Source: Abelmoschus esculentus
Lineage: Eukaryota > Streptophyta > Magnoliopsida > Malvales > Malvaceae
NCBI GenBank assembly: GCA_035048815.1
Contig: JAUCBN010000005.1
Location: 14,968,517 to 15,032,516, forward strand
Reading direction: 5' to 3'
Length of the DNA stretch: 64,000 nt
The position numbers were made by a program, and so were the translations under genes. The notes beneath the pieces are model-generated. The model had not been told where the DNA came from. It ran no database searches and saw nothing but the letters and a program-made list of their open reading frames with translations. Position 1 is the first letter of the stretch. Every line of letters starts with the position of its first letter. This document shows positions 49,106 through 60,340 of this stretch, piece by piece.

Positions 49106-49688
49106 TTCAGCATGTGTGCATGAATAAATAATGCTTGATGTTCATTTAAGCATGTTAGTTCAATTAAGTTCATTAGTTTAATTAATGCATGATAGTTCAC
49201 TTAAAGCATGCTAGTTTTCTTATGTTTATAAGTTAATTTAGTGTGTGATTTTATTAATTAAACTAGAACATTCAATGTAACTAGTTTCATTAATTAATCT
49301 AGCTCATTAAATCTGTTTCATGCATTCACTTTTATTTTTATTGAATAAAGTTGTTATCTAGTGGTTGCTTATATATTTCAGCTATGTTATTCTTTTGGAG
49401 CAAATGGTTGATCATATTCTCAGGAATGACATGGCATTTACATCAATTGAAGTCCCTTGAAGACCCATCAAGGCTGATTGGTTACAATGCAATTCAGTGG
49501 AGCAATTACACCACTTGAATGTTGTTATTTCCAACAATGGTTTTAACGCTTTCAAGAGAGTCTTTACATCATTTTAAGGTTGTCAGTTTCAGCAAGAAAG
49601 AAAGAGAAGACATGCAATGAAAGCCTTCATTGTCACAATTTAAGGGAGAGTAAACACTAGAATTAAAAACAATAGTTAAGGAGAGAAC
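49106..49688 (+). mobile_element. LTR-C fragment, inverse copy of 3.9 kb
   Basis: Inverse of the internal part of 3,895-4,792, from CAGCATGTGTGCATG to GTTAAGGAGAG. It has lost the LTR start with the PMTRAK coding part, and some sequence at the other end. It has the same orientation relative to the array as the left copy, and array sequences on both sides match the left flanks. It is therefore a duplicated insertion and not a second independent one. Confidence 0.75.
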
Positions 49689-50885
49689 TCGAAGAGAGGG
49701 GTCATTCATCGCGACATACGCTCAAAGAGAGGGGTCGTCCATCATGGTAAACACTCTAAGAAAAGGACCATTCACTGACATGTACTCGAAGAGAGGGGTC
49801 ATTCATCGTGACATATGCTCAAAGAGAGGGGTTGTTCATCTCGGTATACGCTCTAAGAACGAGACCATTTAATTATGACTTGCACTCGAAGAGAGGGGTC
49901 AAATATCGCAACATACGCTCAAAGAGAGGTGTCGTCCCTCACGGTATACACTCAAAGAGAGGGACCGTTCACCATGACATGCACTCGAAGAGAGGGGTCA
50001 TTCATCGCGAAAAACGCTCAAAGAGAGGGGTCGTCAATCATGGTATACGCTCAAAGAGAGGGACTGTTCATTATGACATATGCTCGAAGAAGGGGGCACT
50101 CATCACGACAAACGCTCCGAGAGAGGGCTCGTCCATCACGATATACGCTCTAAGAAAGGGATCATTCACTATGACATGCAGTTGAAGAGGTATACGCTCA
50201 AAGAGAGGGACCGTTCATTATGACATCACTCGAAGAGAGGGGTCATTAATCGCAATATAAGCTCAAAGTGCGGCGGCGTCCATCACGGTATACGCTCAAA
50301 GAGTGGGACTTTTCCTTATGACATGCACTCGAAGAAAGGGGTCATTCATCGCGACATGCGCTTAAAGAGATTGGTCGTCCATCACCATATACGCTCAAAG
50401 AGAGACCGTTCACTATGACATATGCTTGAAGAGAAGGATCATTTAACGCGACATACGCTCAAGAGAATGGTTGTCCATCATGATATACGCTCTAAGAAAT
50501 GGACTTTTCACCATGACATGCACTCAAAGAGAGGGGTCATTCATCGCAATATACGTTAAAAGAGAGGGGTCATCGATCACGGTATACACTCGAAGAGAAG
50601 GATCGTTCATTATGACATACTCTTGAAGAGAGGGATCATTCATCGCGAGATACGCTCAAATAGAAGGGTCGTAAATCACGGTATACACTCTAAGAAAGAT
50701 ATTGTTCATTATGACATGCACTCGAAGAGAGGGATCATTCACAGCGACATACGCTCAAAGAGAGGGGTAGTCCATCAAGGTATACGCTCAAAGAGAGGGA
50801 CAGTTCATCTTGACATGCACTCAAAGAGAAAGGTCATTCATCACAACATATACTCAAAGAGAGGGGTCATTGATCATGGTATACG
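49689..50885 (+). repeat. 33-bp minisatellite array, segment R4
   Basis: Mosaic of two inverted copies. 49,689 to about 50,160 matches 3.9-3.35 kb (marker GTCAAATATCG at 49,898-49,908), and 50,230-50,877 matches 22.35-21.76 kb (marker GTGCGGCGGCG at 50,269-50,279). The change lies near GAAGAGGTATACGC at about 50,185. It ends in GGTATACG, the target of the hAT element. Confidence 0.93.
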
Positions 50886-51824
50886 TAGACCTGGCAAACT
50901 TGATCTGAGAACCGAAAATCAAACCGATTTACCCAAACCAAAACCTGAACCGAAACGAAACTGATGATTTAGAGTGATTCGAAACCCGAACTAAAACCGA
51001 AACCGATCCAAATTCTAGAAGAACCCGTAACCAATTTCACCCGAGCCGAAAACAACCCAAAATTAACTTGCTAAAAAACGATATAAACCGAACATCAATC
51101 TGATTTTAACCCGATAATTGAGTCAAAGTGAATGAATAATATATTTTTACTATAGTTTATTTTTTAACAATATGATAAATACTTAAATAATATATATTTT
51201 ATTATCTTTTTTTTATTATGATAATACTAATTAATCACTACATCTGATAATAATTTAATTTTTAATATTATATTTCCTACTTTAAAATCAATTTATTTTT
51301 TGTTAAAATTTGGGGCGTTATAAAAATGACCAAAATGTTATTAATGAATCCATGTATTCACAAAAATGGCATTATCCCTTATATTACCAATACTGACTTT
51401 ACTCGAATAAAAGCTGAGGCAAAAATTTTCAAAATAATTCCAATATGAAATAAAAATGATATATTTTTACAAGAATATATGATTAATTCTATATATAATA
51501 TAGACGGTTACATTTATACATAAGTCCAACTCAAACCAAATTATCCTGAAAATTCAAAGATTGAATTGACCCGAATGATCCGGATAACCCGACATGGACC
51601 TGACCCGAAAACTTTCGACCCGATATTGACCCGACCCAAAGAAAACAGATCCGATATTGACCCAAATCACCGATCTGATATCTAAACCGAACCAAATTAT
51701 CGTATAATTGAATTAAAATTGAAACCGAAACCAGAACTGATCTAAACCGAATCTAAACCTAATGTAAATAAACCCAAAATGAACCGAACTGAAACCAAAC
51801 CGAATGTCTCGTTTGCCACCTCTA
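50886..51824. mobile_element. Non-autonomous hAT-like element with 8-bp duplication
   Basis: 939 bp. Ends TAGACCTGGCAAAC and, inverse, TAGAGGTGGCAAAC: 12 of 14 bases agree. GGTATACG lies on both sides (50,878-50,885 and 51,825-51,832), an 8-bp target duplication as made by hAT transposases. Both subterminal regions are rich in CCGAAACCGAACC-like motifs, and the middle is AT-rich with no frame of use. It encodes no transposase and would need one supplied in trans. The matching empty site is at 21,748-21,755. Confidence 0.92.
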
Positions 51825-52451
51825 GGTATACGCTCGAAGAGAGGGACCGTTCATTATGACATGCACTCGAAGAGAGGGGTCATTCATCGCGACATACTCT
51901 CAAAGAGAGGTGTCGTCCCTCACGGTATACGCTCAAAGAGAGGATCGTTCATTATGACATGCACTCGAAGAGAGGGGTCATTGACCGCGATATATGCTCA
52001 AAGTGCGGCGGCGACCATCACGGTATACGCTCAAAGAGATGGACCATTCGTTATGACATGCAATCAAAGAGAAGGGTCATTCATCGCGACATACACTCAA
52101 AGAGAGGCGGAGTCCATCATGGTATAGGCTCAAAGAGAGGGAACGTTCATTATGACATGCACTCGATGAGAGGGTTCATTATCGCAACATACACGCAAAG
52201 AGCGGCAGAGTACAACACGGTATACGCTCGAAGAGAGGGATCGTTCATTATGACATGCACTCGAAGAGAGGGGTCATTCATCGCGACATACGCTCAAAGA
52301 GAGGGATCGTCCATCAGCGCATACGCTCAAAGAGAGGAACCGTTGACTATGACATACGCTTGAAGAGAGGGGTCAGTCACCGCGACATACGCTCAAGGAG
52401 AAGGGTTGTCCATCACGGTATAGGCTCTAACAATTGGACGATTCACCTTGA

Positions 52452-52456
52452 CATGC
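52452..52456. other. Empty site of the solo LTR-A
   Basis: CATGC, the inverse of the GCATG duplication around the solo LTR at 19,362-20,889. TAACAATTGGAC just before it (52,428-52,439) is the inverse of 20,907-20,918, and the following units match the other flank of the LTR. Confidence 0.85.
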
Positions 52457-52699
52457 ACTCAAACAGAGGGGTCATTCATCGCAATATACGTTCAACGAGA
52501 GGGTTCATCGATCACAGTATACACTCAAAGAGAAGGATTATTCATTATGACATACGCTTGAAGAGATAGGTCATTCATCGCGACATACGATCAAAGAGAA
52601 GTGTCGCCCATCACGGTATACGCTCTAATAAAGTGATTGTTCATTATGACATGCACTTGCAGAGAGGGTCATTCATCGTGACATACGCTCAAAGAGAGG

Positions 52700-52985
52700 G
52701 GTCGTCCATCAAGGTATACGCTCAAAGAGAGGGACCTCTCACCATGACATGCACTCGAAGAGAATGGTCATTCATCGCAACATATGCTCAAAAACTCGAT
52801 TTGAGGGGTCATTCATCGCGACATACTCTCAAAGAGAGGGGTCGTCCATCAAGGTATATGCTCAAAGAGAGGGACCTCTCACCATGACATGAACTCGAAG
52901 AGAAGGGTCATTTCATCGCAACATATGCTCAAAAACTCGATTTGAGGGGTCATTCATCGCGATATACTCTCAAAGAGAGGGGTCG
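52700..52985 (+). repeat. 141-bp tandem duplication inside the array
   Basis: Two copies offset by 140-141 bases share GGGACCTCTCACCATGAC and the non-array string AAAACTCGATTTGAGG (at about 52,790 and 52,931). The unit is four monomers plus nine bases. The left arm has a single related string (CAAAAACTCAAAGTGAGG, inverse, near 19,020), so the doubling is specific to this arm. Confidence 0.75.
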
Positions 52986-55900
52986 TCCATCACGGTATAC
53001 GCTCTAAGAAAGAGACCGTTCGTTATGACAGGCACTCGAAGAGAGGGGTCATTCATCGCGACATTCGCTCAAAGAGAGTGGTCGTCCATGACGGTATACG
53101 CTCAAAGTGAGGGACCGTTCATTATGACATGCTCTTGAAGAGAGGGGCATTTATCGCAACATACGCTCAAAGAAAGGGGTCATCGATCACAGTATACGCT
53201 CAAAGAGAGGACCGTTCCTTATGACACGCACTCGAAGAGTGGGGTCATTACTCGCGATATACGCTCAAAGTGCGGCAGCATCCATCACAGTATACCCTCA
53301 AAGAGATGGATCGTTCATTATGAAATGCTATCGAAGAGAGTGATCATTCATCACAACATAGGCTCCATGAGAGGGGTCGTCCATCACAGTATAGGCTCAA
53401 AGAGAGGGACTGTTCATTATGACATGCACTCAAAAATAGGGGTCATTCATCGCGACATACGCTCAAAGCGGGGCCATTCGTTATGACATAAGCTCGAAGA
53501 GATGGGTCATTCAACGCAACATACGCTTAAAGAGCGGGCTCCGCCATCACGGTATATGCTCTAAGATAGGTCCCGTTCATTAAGACATGCACTCGTAGAG
53601 AGGGGTCATTCATCGCCACATATGCTCAAGGAGAGGGATCATCTATCACACAATACGCTCAAAGAGATGGACCATCCATCATGGAATACGCTCTAAGAAC
53701 GGGATCATTCATTATGACATGCACTCGAAGATAGGGGTCATTCATTGCGACATACGCTCAAAGAGACAGATCGTCCATCTTGGTATCCTCTCAAAGAGAG
53801 GGACTGTTCATTATGTTATACGCTTGAAGAGAGGGGTCATTCACCGCGACATATGCTAGAAGAGAGGGGTCGTTCGTCATAGTATACGCTCAAAGAAAGG
53901 AACATTTCATTATGACATGCACTCGAAGAAAGGGGTATTTCATCGCGACATACGCTCAAAGGGAATGGTCGTCCATCATGGTATACGCTCTAAGAAAAGG
54001 ACCGTTCACCATACAAGCACTCAAAAAGAGTGGTCATTCATCACGACATACGCTCAAAGTGAGGGGTCGTCCATCAAGCCATACACTCAAAAAGAGGGAC
54101 CGTTCATTATGACTTGCACTCGAATATAGGGGTCATTCATCGCGGCATACGCCCAAAGAGCGGGGTTGTCCATCATGGCATACGCTCAAAGAGAGGGACT
54201 TTTCATTCTGATGTACACTCGAAGAAAGGGTCATTCACCGTGACATACACTCAAATAGAGGGGTCGTCCATCACGGTATACGCTCTTAGAAAGGGATCAT
54301 TCATAAGGACATGCACTCGAAGAGAGGGGTCATTCATCGCGACATACACTGAAAGAGAGGGGTCGTCCATGACGGTATACACTCAAAGAGAGGGACAGTT
54401 CATTATGACATGCGCTCGAAGAGATGGGTCATTCAATGCGACATACGTTCAAAGAGAGGGGTCACTCATCGCGACATACGCTCAAAGGGAGGGGTTGTCC
54501 ATCACGGTATACGCTCATAGAGAGGGACCGTTCCCCATGACATGCACTCGAAGAGAGGGGTCATTCATCACGACATACGCTCAATGAGAGGGGTTATCCA
54601 TCACAACATACGCTCAAATAGAGGAATCGTTCATTATGACATACGCTTGAAGAGAGTTGTCATTAGCTACGACATACGCTTAGAGAGAGGGGTCGTCCAT
54701 CACGTTATACACTCTCAGAATGGGACCGTACATTATGACATGCACTCGAAGAGAGGGGTCATTTATCCCGACATACGCTTAAAGAGAGGGGTCGTCCATC
54801 ACGGTATACTCTAAAAGAGAAGGACCGTTCATTATGACATATGCTCGAAGAGAGGGGTCATTCACCGCGACATACATTCAAAGAGAGGGTTCATTCATCA
54901 CGGTATACGCTCTAAGAAAGGGACCGTTCATTATGACATGCACTCGAAGAGAGGTATTATTCATCGAGTCATACGCTCAAACAGAGGGGTCGTCCATCAT
55001 AGTATACGCTCAAAGTGAAGGATCATTTATTATGACATGCACTCGATGATAAAGTTCATTCATCGTGACATACGCTCAAAGAGAGGGGTCATCTATCATG
55101 ACACCCGTTCACAGAGAGGGATTGTTCATTATGACATATGCTCGGAGAGAGGGGTCATTCACCGCGACATACGCTCAAAGAGAGGGCTCATCGATCACGG
55201 TATACGCTCTAAGCAAGGGACCGTTCATTATGACATGCACTCGAAGAAAGGTCTCATTCTTTGCGACATAAGCTCAAAGAGATGGTTCGTCCATGACGTT
55301 ATACGCTCAAAGAGAGAGACCGTTCATTATGACATGCACTCGAAGAGAGGGGTCACTCATCGCGACATACGCTCAAAGTGGGGGGTCGTCCATCATGGTA
55401 TACGCTCATAGAGAGGGACCGCTCACCATGACATTCACTCGAAGGGAAGGGTCATTCACCGCGACATACGCTCAAGAAGAGGGTCATCCATCACGATGTA
55501 CGCTCAAAGAGAGGGACCGACCACCTTGACATGCTCATGGAGAGATGGGTCATTCATTGCAACATACGCTCAAAGAAATGGGCCATCGGCCAACGTATAC
55601 GCTCTATGAGAAAGACCGTTCATTATGATATGCACTCGAAGAGAGGGGTTATTCATCACGACATACGCTTAAAGAGAGGGGTTGTCCATCACGGTATACA
55701 CTCAAAGAAAGGGACCGTTCATTATGATATGTACTTGAAGAGAGGGGTCATTCATCGTGACATACGCTCAAAGAAAGGGATCATCACGGTATACTCTCAA
55801 AGAGAGGGGTTGTTCATTATGATATATGCTCGAAGAGATGGGTCATTCACCGCGACATCACTTAAGAGCGGGGTTAGTCATCACAGTATACGCTCTAAAA

Positions 55901-56318
55901 AGGGCCCATTCATAATGACTTGCACTCGAAGATAAGGTTTAGTCATCGCGACATACGCTCAAAGAGAGGGGTCATCAATCATGGCACCCGCTCATAGAGA
56001 GGGACCGTTCATTATGACATATGCTCGAAGAGAGGGGTCATTCTCCACGACATATGCTCAAAGAAAAGGACCATTCATTATGACAAGCACTCGAAGAGGG
56101 GTCATTCATCGTGACATAGGCTCAAAGAGAGGGGTCGACCATCATAGTATACGCTCAAAGAGAGGGATCGTTCATTATGGCATGCACTCGAAGATAAGGG
56201 TCATTAATCACGACATACGTTCAAAGAGAGGGGTCATCTATCACGGCACCTGCTCAAAGATAGGTACCGTTCATTGTGACATGCAGTCGAAGAGAGGGGT
56301 CATTCATCACAGCACACC

Positions 56319-56439
56319 CCGAGTGTAAACACGAGTTAATTGAGTGCCATATTTTTTTCCTTGGATTGATCGTGAGGATTTTGTGTGTGTCAATTGGTGA
56401 GGTCCTTAAACTTTTGTTTCATTTATTCATACTAACAAT
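56319..56439 (+). other. Leader before gypsy gag
   Basis: Non-array sequence between the last monomers and the gag start. No LTR end or primer-binding site is recognisable, so the 5' LTR of this element is missing. Confidence 0.4.
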
Positions 56440-57596
56440 ATGTCGAAACACTCAAATGAAAACAATCGGGAAGAATGACCAGCCCAGAACCTCTAAACAC
56501 AAGCTCTAAAAAGGGAATTGCAAAAGCTCTTATGTGCTGAGTTAGAACCAATTCATGAGCGGATGGACTGTATTGAGGAGTCTAGTGAAGGACGTCCAAG
56601 GGGCCAAGATGGACAGAATCATAGAAGGCATCCCATGCAACATGAGATTGAAGAGAGTGATGGAGAAGATGTCATTTCTGTTCGGAACAATGCAAGGAAC
56701 CATCGCCAATTGGATGACAATTTTTAGAGCATCCGAGTTAACATCCCTCCTTTTCAAGGAAAATCAGACCCGAAGGCATATTTGGACTGGGAAAGCAAAG
56801 TGGAGCACATCTTCGAATGCCATAACTATTCCGAGCAAAAGAAGGTGCGCATGGCTGCCTTAGAATTTATTGAATAGGCATTTGTATGGTGGGATCAACT
56901 AAGATCAATAAGGAGACGCAATGGTGAACGACCTATCAATACTTGGAGAGAAATGAAAGGTATTTTGAGGAAACATTATGTGCCTACTCATTATCACCGT
57001 GATCTCTATTATAAGTTGCTGAATCTTAAACAAGGAAGTAGAAGCGGGAAGACTACTTCAAAGAGATGGAGATAGCCATGATTCGAGTAAGTGTGGATGA
57101 AGACCGTGAAGCCACCATGGCAAGGTTCTTGTCCGAATTTAATAAAGAGATTGTTGATATAGTGGAATTACAACACTACATTGAAATTGAGGACATGGTG
57201 CATGTGGCTATCAAAATTGAGAGGCAACAACGCAAGAGATCATCTTCTAGAGTTGGTATTAATGCAGCCCCTAAATGGAGTCCAAACACACCTCGGAGAA
57301 ATACTCCTTTCCAAGGCAAAGAATAGGCTGAAACGTCCAAAACCAAGCCTATGGTGGAGAATGTTCGAGGAAAGCAACAAGAAGTGTCCACACGATCCCG
57401 AGAGATCAAATGTTTCAAGTGCTTAGGGTATGGCCATATTACTAGCCAATGTCCAAATAAAAACACTATGTTGTTGCTGGAAAATGGAGAGATTGCATCG
57501 GATGAGGAAGAAATTTTGGAAGAATCCGAGAAAGAGGAGAAGAAGAATTCACCCCTGCAGTTGAAGGACAACTTATGGTTGTTAAAAGGCTTTTAA
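56440..57596 (+). pseudogene. Ty3/gypsy gag, broken
   Basis: The likely start at 56,440 (MSKHSNENNR) is soon followed by stops. The recognisable gag core in shifting frames reads IPPFQGKSDPKAYLDWESK, WWDQLRSIRRRNGERPINTW, HYVPTHYHRDLYYKLLNL and MEIAMIRVSVDEDREATMAR, in the order of plant gypsy gag. A zinc knuckle, CFKCLGYGHITSQC (C-x2-C-x4-H-x4-C), lies at about 57,411-57,452, and an acidic tail (EEEILEESEKEE) follows. There is at least one in-frame stop (before FVWWDQL) and frameshifts near 56,730, 57,045 and 57,326. The lineage is gypsy; the subgroup is not settled. Confidence 0.8.
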
Positions 57597-57985
57597 ACAC
57601 CCAAATGGCAGAAGAAGAGGAGCAACGAGAGAACATATTTAACACTAGGTGTATATTAACAACAAAGTGTGTTTTATGATAATCGATGGTGGAAGCTGCA
57701 CCAACGTGACCAGCACTCTTATTCGTGGATAAACTCGGCCTCAAAACGTTAAAGCATCCAGCCCCATATAAACTCCAATGGCTCAATGATTCGGGGGAAT
57801 TAAAGATCACCAAACAGGTTCTTGTCCCTTTCACTATTGGTTCATATAAGGATGAGGTTTTATGCGACGTAGTTCCTATGCACTCAAGTCACATTTTACT
57901 AGGGAGGCCATCGCAATATGATCGAAGAACGATGCATGATTGTTACACCAATCAGTTCATCTTCAGCATGGAGGCAAGAAGATAG
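57553..57985 (+). pseudogene. Gypsy aspartic protease, broken
   Basis: QRENIF-type N-terminal part, then IIDGGSCTN with the catalytic aspartate codon at 57,685-57,687, then frameshifts, KHPAPYKLQWLNDSGEL, DVVPMHSSHILLGRP near 57,900 and YDRRTMHD. The family normally continues into reverse transcriptase; here it runs into the lysine-rich linker and stops. A related fragment on the other strand is at 63,722-63,986. Confidence 0.75.
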
Positions 57986-58333
57986 TGCTCGCACCTATGA
58001 CGCCAAAACAAGTGCAAAGTGACAAGATTTTGATGAAACAATGTGTGGAGGCTTGGAAACAAGAGAAGATCCAAACCAAGCTTAAAGAAGGAAGACCTAA
58101 GGAAGAAAAGGCGTCCGGCAGCATCAAGTTGATTAGGGAATGTCTTTGAGACATTCCATGATCACTTTTGAATTTTCTAACCCAAAAGAAGCCAAAAAGT
58201 TCCGATCTTCTTTTCAAAAAATCAAGGCGTTAGAAGGCCATGCACGGAAAAACCATGTTATTCCCATTGCTAAGGGAGATTACAACACTAAGGGGTTCGA
58301 TTTGAGGACAAATCGCCCAAAAGAAGGAGGGGA
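57986..58333 (+). pseudogene. Polyprotein linker and tail with polypurine tract
   Basis: LAPMTPKQVQSDKILMKQ continues the region after protease, and KLIREC, NPKEAKKF and FDLRTNRPKEG follow without RT, RNase H or integrase. AAAAGAAGGAGGGGA at 58,319-58,333 is a well-formed polypurine tract directly before the LTR-B start. The same arrangement at 44,716-45,046 shows that this shortened form exists in more than one copy. Confidence 0.7.
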
Positions 58334-59006
58334 TGATATGTGCACACCCAACCTTAATTCTGCCCGTACCCTAAGTCACACAAGTCCAATCAGGGAGTTC
58401 TACTTAATCCTCTTTATTTATTCAATTCATGTGCTACACTCGCTTGCTATCTCATATTATATACTTATAATGTTTATTTCCTTATATTACTATTGATAAC
58501 TTAGTAATTGGTATTGAACCACAGCTTTATCTAGCTTATATTATGCATTATTAATATTCAACAAATGTTTAGTAACATCATACTTTTTAGTTTAAGTTGT
58601 TTATTTGCAGGTTATGTTAAACACAGCTTAAGAGACTAATGGCCAGCTCTGTTTTAGCTCGAATGCACCATTTGAGCTCAAAACAAAGAATCGTTGTTTG
58701 AGACACTTACCAGCTTCCGATCAGCACTAAAATGTACCAAACACTCCTAGGCAGCGCAATGAAGCCGATGCTAGCTTCATTCTAGTTCACGAATCCAGAG
58801 TGAGATCAATTTCCTTCATATCATTTACATCACTTAAACACCTCTATTTCCTTCCTTAATCAACCATCAACATCCCCTACACCATAACCCCTTCTTGAAT
58901 CATCCTAATCTTATTTCTAGCATCTTTTAACATTCTTTTGTTCAGGAAACAAGCGTGATACAAGGCTTGCTTGCATTCTAAGGTCCGGGCAATCAAAGCT
59001 TGGGTA
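58334..59006 (+). mobile_element. LTR-B with 1-kb internal deletion
   Basis: Starts TGATATGTGCACACC, follows the full LTR-B to about 58,805, then jumps to the part equivalent to 46,530 (ATATCATTTAC), losing about 1 kb with the conserved block and TATA box. It ends in CAATCAAAGCTTG without the terminal GCATATCA, and the array begins. Confidence 0.75.
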
Positions 59007-59751
59007 TTTCATCATGATATACGCTCTGAGAAAGGGACCATTCATTATGACATGCACTCGAAGAGAGGGGTCATTCATTGTGACATATGCTCAAAGAGAG
59101 GGGTCGTCTATCACGACATACGAAACAAAGTGAGGGACCGTTCATTATGACATGCTCTCGAAGAGAGGGGTCATTCACCGCGACAAACGCTTAAAGAGAG
59201 GGGTCTTCCATCACGGTATACGCTCTGAGAAAGGGACTGTTCATTATGACATACACTCGAAGAGAGGGCTTATTCATCGTGACATACACTCAAAGAGAAT
59301 GGACATCCATCACGGTGTACACTCTAAGAAAGGGACTATTTGTTATGACATGCACTCGAAGACAGGGGTAATTCATTGAGACATACGCTCAAAGAGAGTA
59401 GTTGTCCGTCACGGTATACGCTCAAAGAGAGTAGTTGTCCATCACGGTATACGCTCAAAGAGAGCGACCGTTCACCAAGACATGCACTCAAAGATAGGGG
59501 TCATTCATCAGGATTATGCTCAATGAGAGGGGTCGTTCATCATGCCATACGCTTAAAGAGGGACCATTCATTATGACATACGCTTGAAGAGAGGTGTCAT
59601 TCACTGCAACATACGTTCAGAGAGAGGGTTGTCCATCCCGGTATACGCTCTAAGAAAGGGACCGTGCATTATGACATGCACTCGAAGAGAGGGGTCATTC
59701 ATCGCAAGGTACACTCAAAGAGAGGGATCATCGATCACGGTATACGCTCAA
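59007..59751 (+). repeat. 33-bp minisatellite array, segment R6
   Basis: About 22 monomers. 59,130-59,751 is the inverse of 4.79-5.4 kb, including TCGCAAGGTAC near the end and the junction with LTR-C. An exact monomer duplication (GAGAGTAGTTGTCC twice, 33 bases apart) lies at 59,392-59,460. Confidence 0.93.
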
Positions 59752-59866
59752 TGATATGATCACAACCAACAATGAATCAGAAGAATTTCCTATTGGACCA
59801 ATGACTCGTGCTAAAACCCAGAAATTCCAAGAGGCCATGGGAAATCTATTTATTCAAGGCTATTAG
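59752..59866 (+). mobile_element. LTR-C start with PMTRAK peptide
   Basis: TGATATGATCACAACC begins exactly where the array ends, as at 4,792 in inverse. A small frame (59,756-59,866) encodes EEFPIGPMTRAKTQKFQEAM, resembling the C-terminus of plant gypsy polyproteins. It diverges from the other copies after about 59,855. Confidence 0.6.
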
Positions 59867-60136
59867 AATTGTTGGGCTGATAACCTGGAAGTCTCTTCTC
59901 GGATTAGAGAGATTTGGTCTAACCCATCCAGCACGACAATTGTTAAACTTCATGAAATTGGTAGTTTTCTAGAATCTTGACAAACAAACAAACGTATCAA
60001 GTCATATGATCGTATTAACTAGTTAACTGACTTTTTTAAATATGTGCCTCAAGCGACAACTTTCAGATGCTGATATCAATAATTTTATATCTACCAAAAA
60101 CGAGCTTGACAACATACTTAATGCGAAAGAAATCTA
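59867..60136. other. Degenerate retroelement sequence
   Basis: Lies between two pol C-terminal fragments. Short frames with stops and no motif that I can name; probably decayed pol-tail or spacer sequence. Confidence 0.35.
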
Positions 60137-60340
60137 TTGGGCACAACGCGTGATGTGAGCACATCATGTCAAGTTCAACAGGTTGATCCAGAGGTCTTAC
60201 CATCAGGACCTATCACACGTTCTAAGGCAAAGAAATACAGGGAAGCTCTTTTCCTTACTTGTACTAACATTTTAGATTCATTTGAGAATGCCCATGCCTT
60301 AGAATATGTTGTTTATAATGTGTTGCATGCTGATATGTGA
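60137..60340 (+). pseudogene. Gypsy polyprotein C-terminal fragment
   Basis: The frame contains LPSGPITRSKAKKYREAL, the typical end of plant gypsy polyproteins, followed by about 30 residues to the stop after HADM. Nothing of integrase is found upstream, so only the tail is left. TGATATGTGACAT starts at the stop codon and may be the LTR-D start; TGATGTGAGCAC at about 60,150 is an alternative. Confidence 0.55.

Larger units (their letters stand above)
51825..56318 (+). repeat. 33-bp minisatellite array, segment R5
   Basis: About 136 monomers. Matches the left arm in inverse orientation: 51.83-52.13 to 21.75-21.33 kb, 52.34-52.79 to 21.0-20.89 plus 19.36-19.02 kb, 53.1-53.64 to 18.54-18.03 kb, 53.9-54.13 to 17.52-17.29 kb, and onward to about 15.2 kb. 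It ends where a gypsy element begins. Confidence 0.94.

Noticed and set aside
56440..58333. Functional host gene with a zinc knuckle
   Set aside because: The motif order is that of gypsy gag and protease, with stops, frameshifts, a polypurine tract and an LTR following.
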